NCBI GenBank assembly: GCA_964467925.1
Contig: CAYXSX010000001.1
Span: forward strand, 434,001 to 498,000
DNA from: CAYXSX01 sp964467925
Lineage (GTDB): Bacteria > Pseudomonadota > Alphaproteobacteria > Micavibrionales > Micavibrionaceae
DNA length: 64,000 nt
Direction of reading: 5' to 3'
Each line of letters begins with the position of its first letter. The first letter of the stretch is position 1. The notes below the pieces were generated by a model, which was not told where the DNA came from, made no database searches, and was given only the letters and a program-made list of their open reading frames with translations. Shown piece by piece: positions 34,181-41,826 of the stretch. The position numbers and the translations under genes were made by a program.

Positions 34181-35206
34181 ATGACCCTATCGCCCCTCAC
34201 ACGCCGTCGCTTGCATCAATTCCGCGCCAACAGGCGGGGCTTCTGGAGCTTCTGGATATTTCTGGGCCTGCTCGGCGTTTGCCTGCTCGCGCCGTTTATC
34301 GCTAACGACAAACCGGTGCTTGTGAAATATGACGGCGGTTTTTATTTCCCGGTTTTTAAGGCGTACCCCGAAACCGCGTTTGGCGGCGATTTCGAAACCG
34401 AGGCAGAATACCGCGATGAATTTGTAGCGGAGCTTATCAGTGAAAAGGGCTGGATGATCTGGCCGCCCATCCGTTTTTCTTACGACACGATCAATTACGA
34501 CCTTACCCAACCCGCCCCCTCTCCGCCGGACGGTACGAACATTTTCGGCACGGACGATCAGGGGCGCGATGTGGCGGCGCGTGTCATTTACGGCTTTCGC
34601 ATTTCCGTTGTTTTCGGCCTTGTACTGACCCTGATCAGTTCGATAATCGGGGTCACGGCAGGCGCTTTTCAGGGCTATTACGGCGGGCGGCTCGACCTGA
34701 CGATGCAGCGCGTGATCGAGGTCTGGTCTTCCCTGCCCTCGCTTTACATTCTGATTATTTTTTCCTCTATCTTCGTGCCGGGCTTCTGGACGCTTCTTCT
34801 TATCCTGCTGCTGTTTTCATGGGTCAGTCTGGTGGATGTCGTGCGGGCCGAATTCTTGCGCGCACGCAATTTTGACTATGTCCGCGCCGCCCACGCGCTG
34901 GGCATGGGGAACCTAAAAATCATCTGGCGGCACGTTCTGCCCAACGCCATGGTCGCCACGATCACCTTTATGCCCTTTATCTTAACGGGCTCCATTACCG
35001 CCCTGACTTCTCTCGACTTTCTGGGCCTGGGCCTACCGCCCGGTTCCCCCTCTCTCGGCGAATTGCTGGCGCAGGGGAAGAATAACCTGCAAGCCCCTTG
35101 GCTGGGCATCGCCGCGTTTTTATCTCTTGCTATTATGCTCACCCTGCTCACCTTCATCGGCGAGGCGGTCAGAGACGCCTTCGACCCTCGAAAAACAAAT
35201 TTATAG
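34181..35206 (+). CDS. yejE: Peptide ABC transporter permease YejE-like
   Basis: 341 residues with a DppC/OppC-type N-terminus (RRLHQFRANRRGFWSFWIF), a long periplasmic insert with DYDLTQPAPSPPDGTNIFG-like segment (FGTDDQGRDVAARVIYGFRI), and five further helices. EAA loop AAHALGMGNLKIIWRHVLPN. The end GEAVRDAFDPRKTNL is typical of YejE. Pairs with YejB to form the transport channel. Separated from yejB by three orphan genes. Confidence 0.93.
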   Translation: MTLSPLTRRRLHQFRANRRGFWSFWIFLGLLGVCLLAPFIANDKPVLVKYDGGFYFPVFKAYPETAFGGDFETEAEYRDEFVAELISEKGWMIWPPIRFSYDTINYDLTQPAPSPPDGTNIFGTDDQGRDVAARVIYGFRISVVFGLVLTLISSIIGVTAGAFQGYYGGRLDLTMQRVIEVWSSLPSLYILIIFSSIFVPGFWTLLLILLLFSWVSLVDVVRAEFLRARNFDYVRAAHALGMGNLKIIWRHVLPNAMVATITFMPFILTGSITALTSLDFLGLGLPPGSPSLGELLAQGKNNLQAPWLGIAAFLSLAIMLTLLTFIGEAVRDAFDPRKTNL

Positions 35207-35226
35207 CATTTTATGCATAATATTTG

Positions 35227-35256
35227 TTGACTTTGTTTGCGATAATGCCATATGCA
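35227..35256 (+). promoter_or_regulatory. Candidate promoter of an apparently leaderless gene
   Basis: TTGACT (35227-35232), 18-base spacer, TATGCA (35251-35256). The predicted start falls at or near the ATG (35264) in the context ATTGCGCTATG, identical to that at 20761-20773. Confidence 0.4.
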
Positions 35257-35263
35257 TTGCGCT

Positions 35264-35836
35264 ATGAGTAACACTGCGAAGCCTTTAACACCTTTATTTA
35301 TCAAAAGCGTCAGGAACACAAAAAGCGACGCCCTCAGGCTTTTTCTGGATAGCGACCTAAAAAACACCCCCCTTCCCGACATCGTTGCAAAAATTTTCCA
35401 GCTTAGCGGAAGAAACCTGTTTGCTTATCCTCGCTGCCTGAGCGCTCATTTCTCTTCCCTCACCAACAGCCCGGGCATATGGCCAAGACTTGTAAGCGCT
35501 ACGGGGGTTCCTATAATTTTCACTCCGGACAACCAGCGGCGGCTCAACGGTAAAAGAATTGGTTTCGCTATCGTGCCCTATGACGCCAACCAGACAATTG
35601 CCCCGATGTTTGCCCCGTCACAAAGTTTTTCAATGCTTTACCTTACGATTCACAACATCAGGTCGGGAAAGCCCGTAAGCCCTAACGCCTACCGCCCTAT
35701 CGTCGAGGAATACGGGAAGCAAAGAACACTTGCCGCGATAACCTCTGCAGAAAAATATGCCGCTCTCGGCTTTGAAGTTCCTGAAGGCTTTACTGCACCC
35801 GGCATTTCATCTCTGGAAGACACGCCCGCGCCCTAA
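35264..35836 (+). CDS. Unknown protein
   Basis: 190 residues from ATG 35264 (MSNTAKPLTPLFIKSVRNTK); an in-frame start at 35252 adds four residues. No signal peptide or clear transmembrane segment. The middle contains a proline-bearing beta-like part (TGVPIIFTPDNQRRLNGKRI) and the tail is acidic/Pro-rich. No family recognised. It stands between yejE and the amidohydrolase gene and has promoter-like sequence just before it. Confidence 0.55.
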   Translation: MSNTAKPLTPLFIKSVRNTKSDALRLFLDSDLKNTPLPDIVAKIFQLSGRNLFAYPRCLSAHFSSLTNSPGIWPRLVSATGVPIIFTPDNQRRLNGKRIGFAIVPYDANQTIAPMFAPSQSFSMLYLTIHNIRSGKPVSPNAYRPIVEEYGKQRTLAAITSAEKYAALGFEVPEGFTAPGISSLEDTPAP

Positions 35837-35880
35837 AATAGCGCTTGCCCTGCCCCGCGCTTCAATCTATCTCTGTTCTT

Positions 35881-37080
35881 ATGAGCAAATCCAATTCCAT
35901 CAACGCTATCGCACAAGAAATCGCCGGATATCGCCGTGCTATGCACGAAAACCCGCAAACCGCCTATGAGGAGGAGTTCGCCAGCAATCTTGTGTGTGAA
36001 AAGCTCGACGAATGGGGCATAGAGTTCGAGCGCGGAATCGCCAAAACAGGCGTTGTCGCCACGATTGAAGGTCAAACCAACAAAAGTGGACGCGCTGTAG
36101 GCTTGCGCGCCGATATGGATGCGCTCAATATCGTGGAGGAACCCCATCCCGACAAACCTCATATCTCCAAAATTCCGGGCAAAATGCATGGTTGCGGCCA
36201 TGACGGGCATACGGCCATGCTACTGGGCGCGGCCAAATATTTAAGCGAAACAAGAAACTTCGATGGTAAAGTTCATTTGATCTTTCAACCCGCCGAGGAA
36301 GGGCACAAGGGCGCGCATATGATGATCGAGGAGGGCCTCTTCCGCCGATTCCCCTGCGATCAGGTTTTCGGCGTTCATAACTGGCCCCAGCTTCCCAAGG
36401 GCACGGTGGCCATGCGCCCCGGCCCGCTGATGGCCAGCGCCGATGTGTTCCATATCAAGGTCAGGGGCCGCGGCGGGCATGCCGCCATGCCGCATAAAAC
36501 CATCGACCCCATCGTGATCGGCGCGCAAATCGTTACCGCCCTGCAAACATTGGTCAGCCGGACAAGCCATCCGGCGGAGCCTGTTGTACTTTCCATCCCC
36601 TATTTCTCCGGCGGTACGGGCGCGCATAACGTCATTCCCGACAACGTGGATATGACCGGAACACTGCGCACCTATGACGACGCGCTTCGCCGCGAGCTTG
36701 CCGAAAAAATCGGCACCATGGCGCGCGGTATCGCGCAGTCCATGGGCGCGGAGATGGATTACGAGTTCAAATTTATCCTTGACCCCACCATTAACGATCT
36801 GGCGGCCACTAATTTCTGCGCCGAAGTGGCCGGAGAGATTTTCGGCCCCCATAACGTGGATGTCGATGTCACCCCCTCCATGGGCGGGGAGGATTTCGGC
36901 GCCATGCTGCTGGAAACGCCCGGATGCTATATCTGGATGGGTCAGGGCGAACCGGATAAGCCGGACAGCCCGCATAATGCCGGTCTTCACACTCCGCGCT
37001 ATGATTTTAATGATGACATCATCCCGCTCGGCATCGAATACTGGGCGCGGCTTGTGGAAACAGCATTGCCGCTTAAGTAA
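35881..37080 (+). CDS. M20D-family amidohydrolase
   Basis: 399 residues from ATG 35881 (MSKSNSINAIAQEIAGYRRA); the longer frame from 35845 is less typical. Metal-site and family motifs: GLRADMDALNI, MHGCGHDGHTAMLLGAAKYL, LIFQPAEEGHKGA, the dimerisation segment GRGGHAAMPHKTIDPI and the late PSMGGEDFGAML. Family members hydrolyse N-acyl amino acids (hippurate, N-acetyl amino acids, IAA conjugates). The actual substrate is unknown. It is commonly seen near peptide or amino-acid uptake genes. Confidence 0.92.
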   Translation: MSKSNSINAIAQEIAGYRRAMHENPQTAYEEEFASNLVCEKLDEWGIEFERGIAKTGVVATIEGQTNKSGRAVGLRADMDALNIVEEPHPDKPHISKIPGKMHGCGHDGHTAMLLGAAKYLSETRNFDGKVHLIFQPAEEGHKGAHMMIEEGLFRRFPCDQVFGVHNWPQLPKGTVAMRPGPLMASADVFHIKVRGRGGHAAMPHKTIDPIVIGAQIVTALQTLVSRTSHPAEPVVLSIPYFSGGTGAHNVIPDNVDMTGTLRTYDDALRRELAEKIGTMARGIAQSMGAEMDYEFKFILDPTINDLAATNFCAEVAGEIFGPHNVDVDVTPSMGGEDFGAMLLETPGCYIWMGQGEPDKPDSPHNAGLHTPRYDFNDDIIPLGIEYWARLVETALPLK

Positions 37081-37084
37081 TTTC

Positions 37085-37244
37085 ACTACAGAGCCAAACA
37101 GAGCGCGCAGAGTCCTAATTTTACGTCATTCCGGCGAATGCCGGAATCCATTTCTCAAATAACGCCAGGCCCATGAATGGATCCCGGGACAAGCCCGGGA
37201 TGACGAGAAAAGGAATCTCTGCGCGCTCTGTTTGGCTCTGTAGT
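37085..37244. repeat. Composite element: perfect 28-bp inverted repeat enclosing a family A repeat
   Basis: Left arm 37085-37112 (begins ACTACAGAGCCAAACAGAG) and right arm 37217-37244 are perfect reverse complements over 28 bases. The 104-bp interior contains a family A element (37125-37204). A related pair of ends occurs at 44284-44372. Looks like a MITE-type or long-hairpin element. Confidence 0.9.
37125..37204. repeat. Dispersed palindromic repeat, family A, copy 4
   Basis: GTCATTCCGGCGAATGCCGG, AATCCATT, spacer, GAATGGATCCCGGG...CCCGGGATGAC. Nested in the 28-bp inverted repeat. Confidence 0.9.
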
Positions 37245-37255
37245 TTAAAATAAAT

Positions 37256-37285
37256 TTGACAAACAGCGCCAATTCCCGCATTTAT
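37256..37285 (+). promoter_or_regulatory. Promoter of the arginine operon leader
   Basis: TTGACA (37256-37261) followed at 17-18 bases by a weak AT-rich -10 (CATTTA/ATTTAT, 37279-37285). The transcript start is expected near 37292, the first base of the leader ORF, so the ORF would be leaderless. Confidence 0.5.
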
Positions 37286-37291
37286 GACCCT

Positions 37292-37336
37292 ATGACAAAA
37301 ACAACCGCCCAAAACCCGCGACGCCGACGCTGTTAG
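37292..37336 (+). CDS. Candidate arginine leader peptide (attenuator ORF)
   Basis: A 14-codon ORF, MTKTTAQNPRRRRC, with four consecutive arginine codons (CGA CGC CGA CGC), a Cys codon and TAG. It lies about 140 bases before the first gene of the arginine region, straight after a TTGACA promoter, with no Shine-Dalgarno. It is the same length and form as the leaderless trpL peptide of rhizobia. Runs of the pathway end-product codon are the hallmark of transcription attenuation. Downstream, GGAAA (37358-37362) can pair with CTTCC upstream (37339-37343) or TTTCC downstream (37374-37378), followed by a T-rich stretch, but no strong terminator is seen. Function inferred. Confidence 0.6.
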   Translation: MTKTTAQNPRRRRC

Positions 37337-37477
37337 TCCTTCCGGATTTACGCGCTTGGAAACTTTTTGTCTTTTTCCTGAAAATTTTTTAAAACACGTG
37401 AACCCGGAATGCTATTGTTGCAATGCGCTCCGGTGCTTGGCATGATTCCCTCTCGAACCGAAAGAAGAACCAGATCA

Positions 37478-38539
37478 ATGAAGAAAATTAAAATTGATAA
37501 AATCGCCTCCGTAACCAAGAACCTCGGCCTCAAACATGAAGTCAGGCTGACCGAAGAGCTATCCTGTGACATGGGCACGGTTCTGGCGGTGCAGATTCTG
37601 GAAGACAAAAACATCTATAACGAGCTGGAGCTGACTAACGGCAGGATGTCCAAGATCAAGAAGGACGATATTATCGCCGTCGCCCTGGGTAACCGTATGG
37701 CGCTTCAGGGCTTCGTGGGGCACCTCCCCAAAACGCTGGAGGTTGATGATGTGATTCACCTGCTTAACTTCGGCGGTGTTGCTGGTGTATGTACGTCCGC
37801 CAACGTCAAAGAAGTGGGAGAACCCTTAAGAATCCGTGTTCTGGGAGGAATCGTGAAAAACGGCAAGCTGGCGAACATCGCCCATGCGCGCCTGTTCAAA
37901 CCCTCCACGAAACTGAAGAACGATATTCCTTTGATCATCACGACGGGAACATCCATGGACAGCGGTAAAACCACCGTCGCCGTTGAGATGATTAAAACTC
38001 TTACGCGCATGGGTATGAAGCTGGCCGGCGCCAAGGTAACAGGCGTAGGCGCGCACCGCGATGTTTACAAGATGGAAGATTATGGTGTTTCCGAAGCGGT
38101 TTCCTTTACCGATTGCGGTATTACCTCTACCGCCAATATGGATCCCGAGCTTTTAACGTCCGTAACAAAAGGCGCGCTCAACCACCTTGCCAAAAATAAC
38201 CCCGATGCGATCATGATCGAATTCGGCGACGGTTTTATGGGCCGTTACGGCGTGCGCAATATTTTGGAAGACCCCGAAATTCAGGCCAATGTCCGCCTGC
38301 ATATCGGTTGTGCCCGTGATCCCGTAGGCGCTTTGGGGTTGGCAAATGCCTGCGCCAATATCGGCCTTCCTCTTGATGTAATCAGCGGCCCCGTAACGGA
38401 TAATCAGGTCGGCAAGGATATTATTTCCGATCACATGAATATCCTTACCTATAACGCTTTCAAACCGACAGCCGAATGGCTCGACCTCGTTCTTGCCAGA
38501 TGGGCAGCCTCTCAGGAAGGCCAGAAGAATGCCGCTTAA
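37478..38539 (+). CDS. P-loop NTPase-fold protein heading the arginine gene cluster
   Basis: 353 residues from ATG 37478 (MKKIKIDKIASVTKNLGLKH), preceded by AAAGAAGAACC. The N-terminal ~130 residues are beta-rich and Gly-rich; the C-terminal domain carries a Walker A GTSMDSGKTTVAVEMIK (~157-173) like dethiobiotin-synthetase/MinD-fold enzymes, then GAKVTGVGAHRDVYKMEDYG, EFGDGFMGRYGV and the ARDPVGALGL segment. Weakly similar in outline to DUF1611-type proteins, but I do not recognise it. Being first gene after the arginine leader, it may belong to the pathway or its regulation. Confidence 0.75.
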   Translation: MKKIKIDKIASVTKNLGLKHEVRLTEELSCDMGTVLAVQILEDKNIYNELELTNGRMSKIKKDDIIAVALGNRMALQGFVGHLPKTLEVDDVIHLLNFGGVAGVCTSANVKEVGEPLRIRVLGGIVKNGKLANIAHARLFKPSTKLKNDIPLIITTGTSMDSGKTTVAVEMIKTLTRMGMKLAGAKVTGVGAHRDVYKMEDYGVSEAVSFTDCGITSTANMDPELLTSVTKGALNHLAKNNPDAIMIEFGDGFMGRYGVRNILEDPEIQANVRLHIGCARDPVGALGLANACANIGLPLDVISGPVTDNQVGKDIISDHMNILTYNAFKPTAEWLDLVLARWAASQEGQKNAA

Positions 38540-38622
38540 TAGTTACAAGCTTATAGTTACAAGTTTCAAGAAAGCAGGATTCACTAAAAATCTTGCAACT
38601 TGCAACTTGCAACTTGTAACTA
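38540..38622. repeat. Inverted repeat between the P-loop gene and argC
   Basis: Arms TAGTTACAAG (38540-38549) and CTTGTAACTA (38613-38622) with further imperfect pairing and CTTGCAA direct repeats inside. It would form a long hairpin in the operon transcript, just before argC. Confidence 0.75.
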
Positions 38623-38644
38623 CTTCGCTGGCGGGAGAAACTCA

Positions 38645-39631
38645 ATGATTAGAACATCCATCGTAGGTGTCAGCGGCTATACAGGGCTGGAGCTTTTACG
38701 CCTCGCCCTCGCGCACCCACAAATCGAGCTTGCACATCTGACATCACGTCAGAACGTGGGCGAGCAGATTGGCGCGCTCTACCCGCACCTTGCGCATCTC
38801 GATCACGCCATCACAAACCCCGATTACGATACATTGATCGCGGATAGTGATGTTGTATTCCTTTGTCTGCCGCACAAAACAGCACAAGAAGCCGTGGCAT
38901 CACTTCATGGCAAGGTAAAGGTAATCGACCTTTCTGCCGATTACCGTCTTGATGATGTAAAAGTGTATGAGAAATATTACACCGATCATGCTTATCCGGA
39001 ACTACTGAAAGAAGTTGTTTACGGCGCACCGGAGTTTCACCGGGATGCTATTAAAAAAGCCAGCAGTGTTGCTAACCCCGGATGTTTCGCGCTCCTTTCC
39101 CAGCTTATGCTCCACCCGTTTGCAGGCCAGATAGAATCCGCCGATATCATGGCTGTCACAGGCTCCAGCGGATCAGGGAAATCAGCATCGGACGGAACGC
39201 ACCACCCGATACGTTCCCACAATATGAAGAGCTATAATATTAATGCGCACAGACACATTCCCGAAATCACGAGAACGGCAAAGATCACCGAACAGCAACT
39301 GAACTTCGTGCCCACATCCGGCCCGTTCGTACGCGGTATTTTCGCAACCGCTTTTATAACGCTAAAAGAAGAAGCCGATTTTAAATGCACCGCCGACATA
39401 TACGACGATCATCCCTTTGTAAGAGTCACCGATAACGTTGCACTTGCCAATATCGTCGGCTCCAATTTCTGCGATCTTAGCTACGCGAAAAAAGGCAACG
39501 CCATCGTGGCGCAAGGCGCGCTCGACAACCTTATGAAAGGCGCTGCCGGATGCGCGATACAAAACATGAATTTAATGTGCGGCCTTAATGAAACCGAAGG
39601 CCTTATAACTTTAGGAGCACTCTACCCATGA
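38645..39631 (+). CDS. argC: N-acetyl-gamma-glutamyl-phosphate reductase
   Basis: 328 residues from ATG 38645 (MIRTSIVGVSGYTGLELLRL), the Rossmann NADP-binding start. Catalytic cysteine in ANPGCFALL (most ArgC have GCYPT/GCFAT), plus HHPIRSHNMKSYNINAHRHI-like C-terminal domain and NFVPTSGPFVRGI. It reduces N-acetylglutamyl phosphate in arginine synthesis. The stop overlaps the argB start (ATGA). An upstream in-frame start at 38600 lies in the repeat and is unlikely. Confidence 0.93.
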   Translation: MIRTSIVGVSGYTGLELLRLALAHPQIELAHLTSRQNVGEQIGALYPHLAHLDHAITNPDYDTLIADSDVVFLCLPHKTAQEAVASLHGKVKVIDLSADYRLDDVKVYEKYYTDHAYPELLKEVVYGAPEFHRDAIKKASSVANPGCFALLSQLMLHPFAGQIESADIMAVTGSSGSGKSASDGTHHPIRSHNMKSYNINAHRHIPEITRTAKITEQQLNFVPTSGPFVRGIFATAFITLKEEADFKCTADIYDDHPFVRVTDNVALANIVGSNFCDLSYAKKGNAIVAQGALDNLMKGAAGCAIQNMNLMCGLNETEGLITLGALYP

Positions 39632-40596
39632 CCAAAACAACCATCAAAACACCCTCTGCTAAAAAACCCATATTGCCGAAGAAAGCCAAAAATCAGCGCA
39701 ACATGCCGCAGTTTTTTATCAATGCTTTTTATCACAGCAAATTCCGCGATAATCTTTTCGTGATCAAGGCCGGCGGCAAAGTCATTGAAGACAAAAAAGC
39801 GCTCGATGACCTAATTGCCGATATTCGCAACCTGAACCTGATGGGCATTAAGGTCCTGCTTGTATACGGCGGCGGCGAAGCTTTGGATCGCGCCGTTGAA
39901 GCGCGCGGCAACGGCATCAAACGCGAAAACGGCCGCCGCGTGACCGACCCCGCCACAATGCAGATCATGAAAGAAGTGGTCGGCGGCGATTTGTCGCTCA
40001 AGGTTTACGAGAGCATGGCACGCGAATACCTCGAAGGCATCACGCTGAATGCTGTGCCGCCGGAATGGATGCGCACCGTTATGCGTCCGAAAAAGCCCGT
40101 TGATTACGGCCTTGTCGGTGATATCAAAACGGTGAACGCGCGGCCCATCCGCCGCCTGTTCAAATCACATGATTTCGTGGCTGTGGCCTGCATGGCGTGG
40201 ACGGAGAAAGAAAAGAAACTGGTCAACATCAACGCCGATACGATCGCCACCCAGCTTGCAATGGGCGTCGAGGCGCACAAGCTGATCTTCCTCAGTGATG
40301 TTGACGGCGTTCAGGTTGACGGCAAGGCCGTACCGATCATCACGGACAAGGACATCCCCGAGATGATTTCATCCGGCAAGGCGACAGGCGGCATGAAGGT
40401 AAAACTTGAAAACTGCCTCGAAGCTTTAAAGGGCGGCGTGCGCCGTATTCACCTGATCAACGGTTTCCGCCACAACGCTTTATCGAAGGAAATTTTCGAA
40501 CCCGTAGGCCCGTGCACGATGCTTATTCTGGAATCCGAACGGGATCACTATAACAACGAAGTAGCAGCGCAAATGCTGCTCGAAGGACATAAATAA
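39628..40596 (+). CDS. argB: Acetylglutamate kinase
   Basis: 322 residues, amino-acid kinase fold. The basic N-terminal ~30 residues are an extension; the core starts NLFVIKAGGKVIEDKKALDD. GGG of LLVYGGGEALDRAVEARG stands in place of the usual HGGGP. Further motifs are NGRRVTD, LVNINADTIATQLAMGVEAH, LSDVDGV and GGMKVKLENCLEALKGGVRR. It phosphorylates N-acetylglutamate. It starts inside the argC stop. The divergent substrate loop makes N-acetyl versus other N-acyl substrate slightly uncertain. Confidence 0.9.
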   Translation: MTKTTIKTPSAKKPILPKKAKNQRNMPQFFINAFYHSKFRDNLFVIKAGGKVIEDKKALDDLIADIRNLNLMGIKVLLVYGGGEALDRAVEARGNGIKRENGRRVTDPATMQIMKEVVGGDLSLKVYESMAREYLEGITLNAVPPEWMRTVMRPKKPVDYGLVGDIKTVNARPIRRLFKSHDFVAVACMAWTEKEKKLVNINADTIATQLAMGVEAHKLIFLSDVDGVQVDGKAVPIITDKDIPEMISSGKATGGMKVKLENCLEALKGGVRRIHLINGFRHNALSKEIFEPVGPCTMLILESERDHYNNEVAAQMLLEGHK

Positions 40597-40611
40597 GAAG
40601 GAAATGAAGTA

Positions 40612-41826
40612 ATGGTTTCAGAGGATGCAAAAAAAATTATCGCGGATTCTGCGGAAGTTCTAATTCAGAATTACGCGCCTCAACCTTTCGTGCTCGATCA
40701 CGGCGAAGGGGTTTACGCATGGGATACGGATGGCAATAAATATCTCGACTGCTCTGTCGGCTATGCCGTGGCCTCTCTCGGCCACGCCCACCCCGCCATC
40801 CTCAAAACAATCAATGACCAAGCCAAAAAGATGATGATCTGTCAGGCCTCCTACATGACGGAACCGAAATTAAAAGCCGCAAAGCTTCTGGTTGATAATT
40901 CTTGCTTTGATAAAGTTTATTTTTGCAACTCCGGCACCGAGGCGATTGAGGCTTCTCTCAAGACCGTCCGCAAATGGGCCTATGAAGAAAAAAGCCAGGC
41001 CTGTAATGAGATCATTGCGTTCCGGAACAGCTTCCACGGGCGCACATACGGCGCGGCCAGCGTGACGGAAAAACGCCTCGTTCAGCCGTTTTTCGGCCCC
41101 TATATGGAAGGCGTTCATTTCGCCGAGTTTAATAATATCGAGAGCGTCAAACCTCTCATCAATGAAAATACAGCGGCCATTATCGTTGAACCTGTTCAGG
41201 GCGAAGGCGGGCTTGTTCCCTCGACGGCGGAATTCCTGAAAGGCCTGCGCAAACTCTGTAACGAAAACAACGTGGCTCTTATCTATGATGAGGTTCAAGC
41301 AGGCATGGGGCGTCTTGGCACCTTCTTCGCTTACGAAGCATTCGGCACGGAAGAAGAGACAGGCCCCGATATTGCGGCGCTCGCCAAAGGTATGGGCGGC
41401 GGTTTCCCCGTCGGCGCGATGGTTGCCAAAGACAAATTCGCCAAGCATATGGGGCCCGGCACGCATGGCACGACCTATGGCGGCAACCCTCTTGCTACGG
41501 CCGTGGCAGGAACCGTGATGAGTGAAATTCTAAAGCCCGGATTCCTTGAAAACGTGCGCGAGGTCAGCAAGTATTTCATCGACGGGATCAACGAAATCAA
41601 ACGCAACTCCAACAAGATCGAGGACGTGCGCGCGATGGGTTTGATGATCGGTATCGATACGACCTTGAACATCGGTGACCTGATCAAAGCACTACAGAAA
41701 AACGGCCTCATGGGCACGCAGGCCGGGAAACGAACATTGCGGCTTGTGCCGCCTCTTACCCTAACCAAAGAGCAAGCGCAGGAGGCTTTAGACATCCTCG
41801 CAAAAACATTAAAAGAAGAAGAATAA
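40612..41826 (+). CDS. argD: Acetylornithine aminotransferase
   Basis: 404 residues, class III PLP aminotransferase. Motifs: AWDTDGNKYLDCSVGYAVAS, FCNSGTEAIEASLKTVRKWA, FRNSFHGRTYGAASVT, LIYDEVQAGMGRLGTFFAYE, PLP lysine in LAKGMGGGFPVGAM, and THGTTYGGNPLATAVAG. It converts N-acetylglutamate semialdehyde to acetylornithine. The ribosome-binding site is AGAAGGAAATGAAG. The stop joins argF as TAATG. Confidence 0.96.
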   Translation: MVSEDAKKIIADSAEVLIQNYAPQPFVLDHGEGVYAWDTDGNKYLDCSVGYAVASLGHAHPAILKTINDQAKKMMICQASYMTEPKLKAAKLLVDNSCFDKVYFCNSGTEAIEASLKTVRKWAYEEKSQACNEIIAFRNSFHGRTYGAASVTEKRLVQPFFGPYMEGVHFAEFNNIESVKPLINENTAAIIVEPVQGEGGLVPSTAEFLKGLRKLCNENNVALIYDEVQAGMGRLGTFFAYEAFGTEEETGPDIAALAKGMGGGFPVGAMVAKDKFAKHMGPGTHGTTYGGNPLATAVAGTVMSEILKPGFLENVREVSKYFIDGINEIKRNSNKIEDVRAMGLMIGIDTTLNIGDLIKALQKNGLMGTQAGKRTLRLVPPLTLTKEQAQEALDILAKTLKEEE

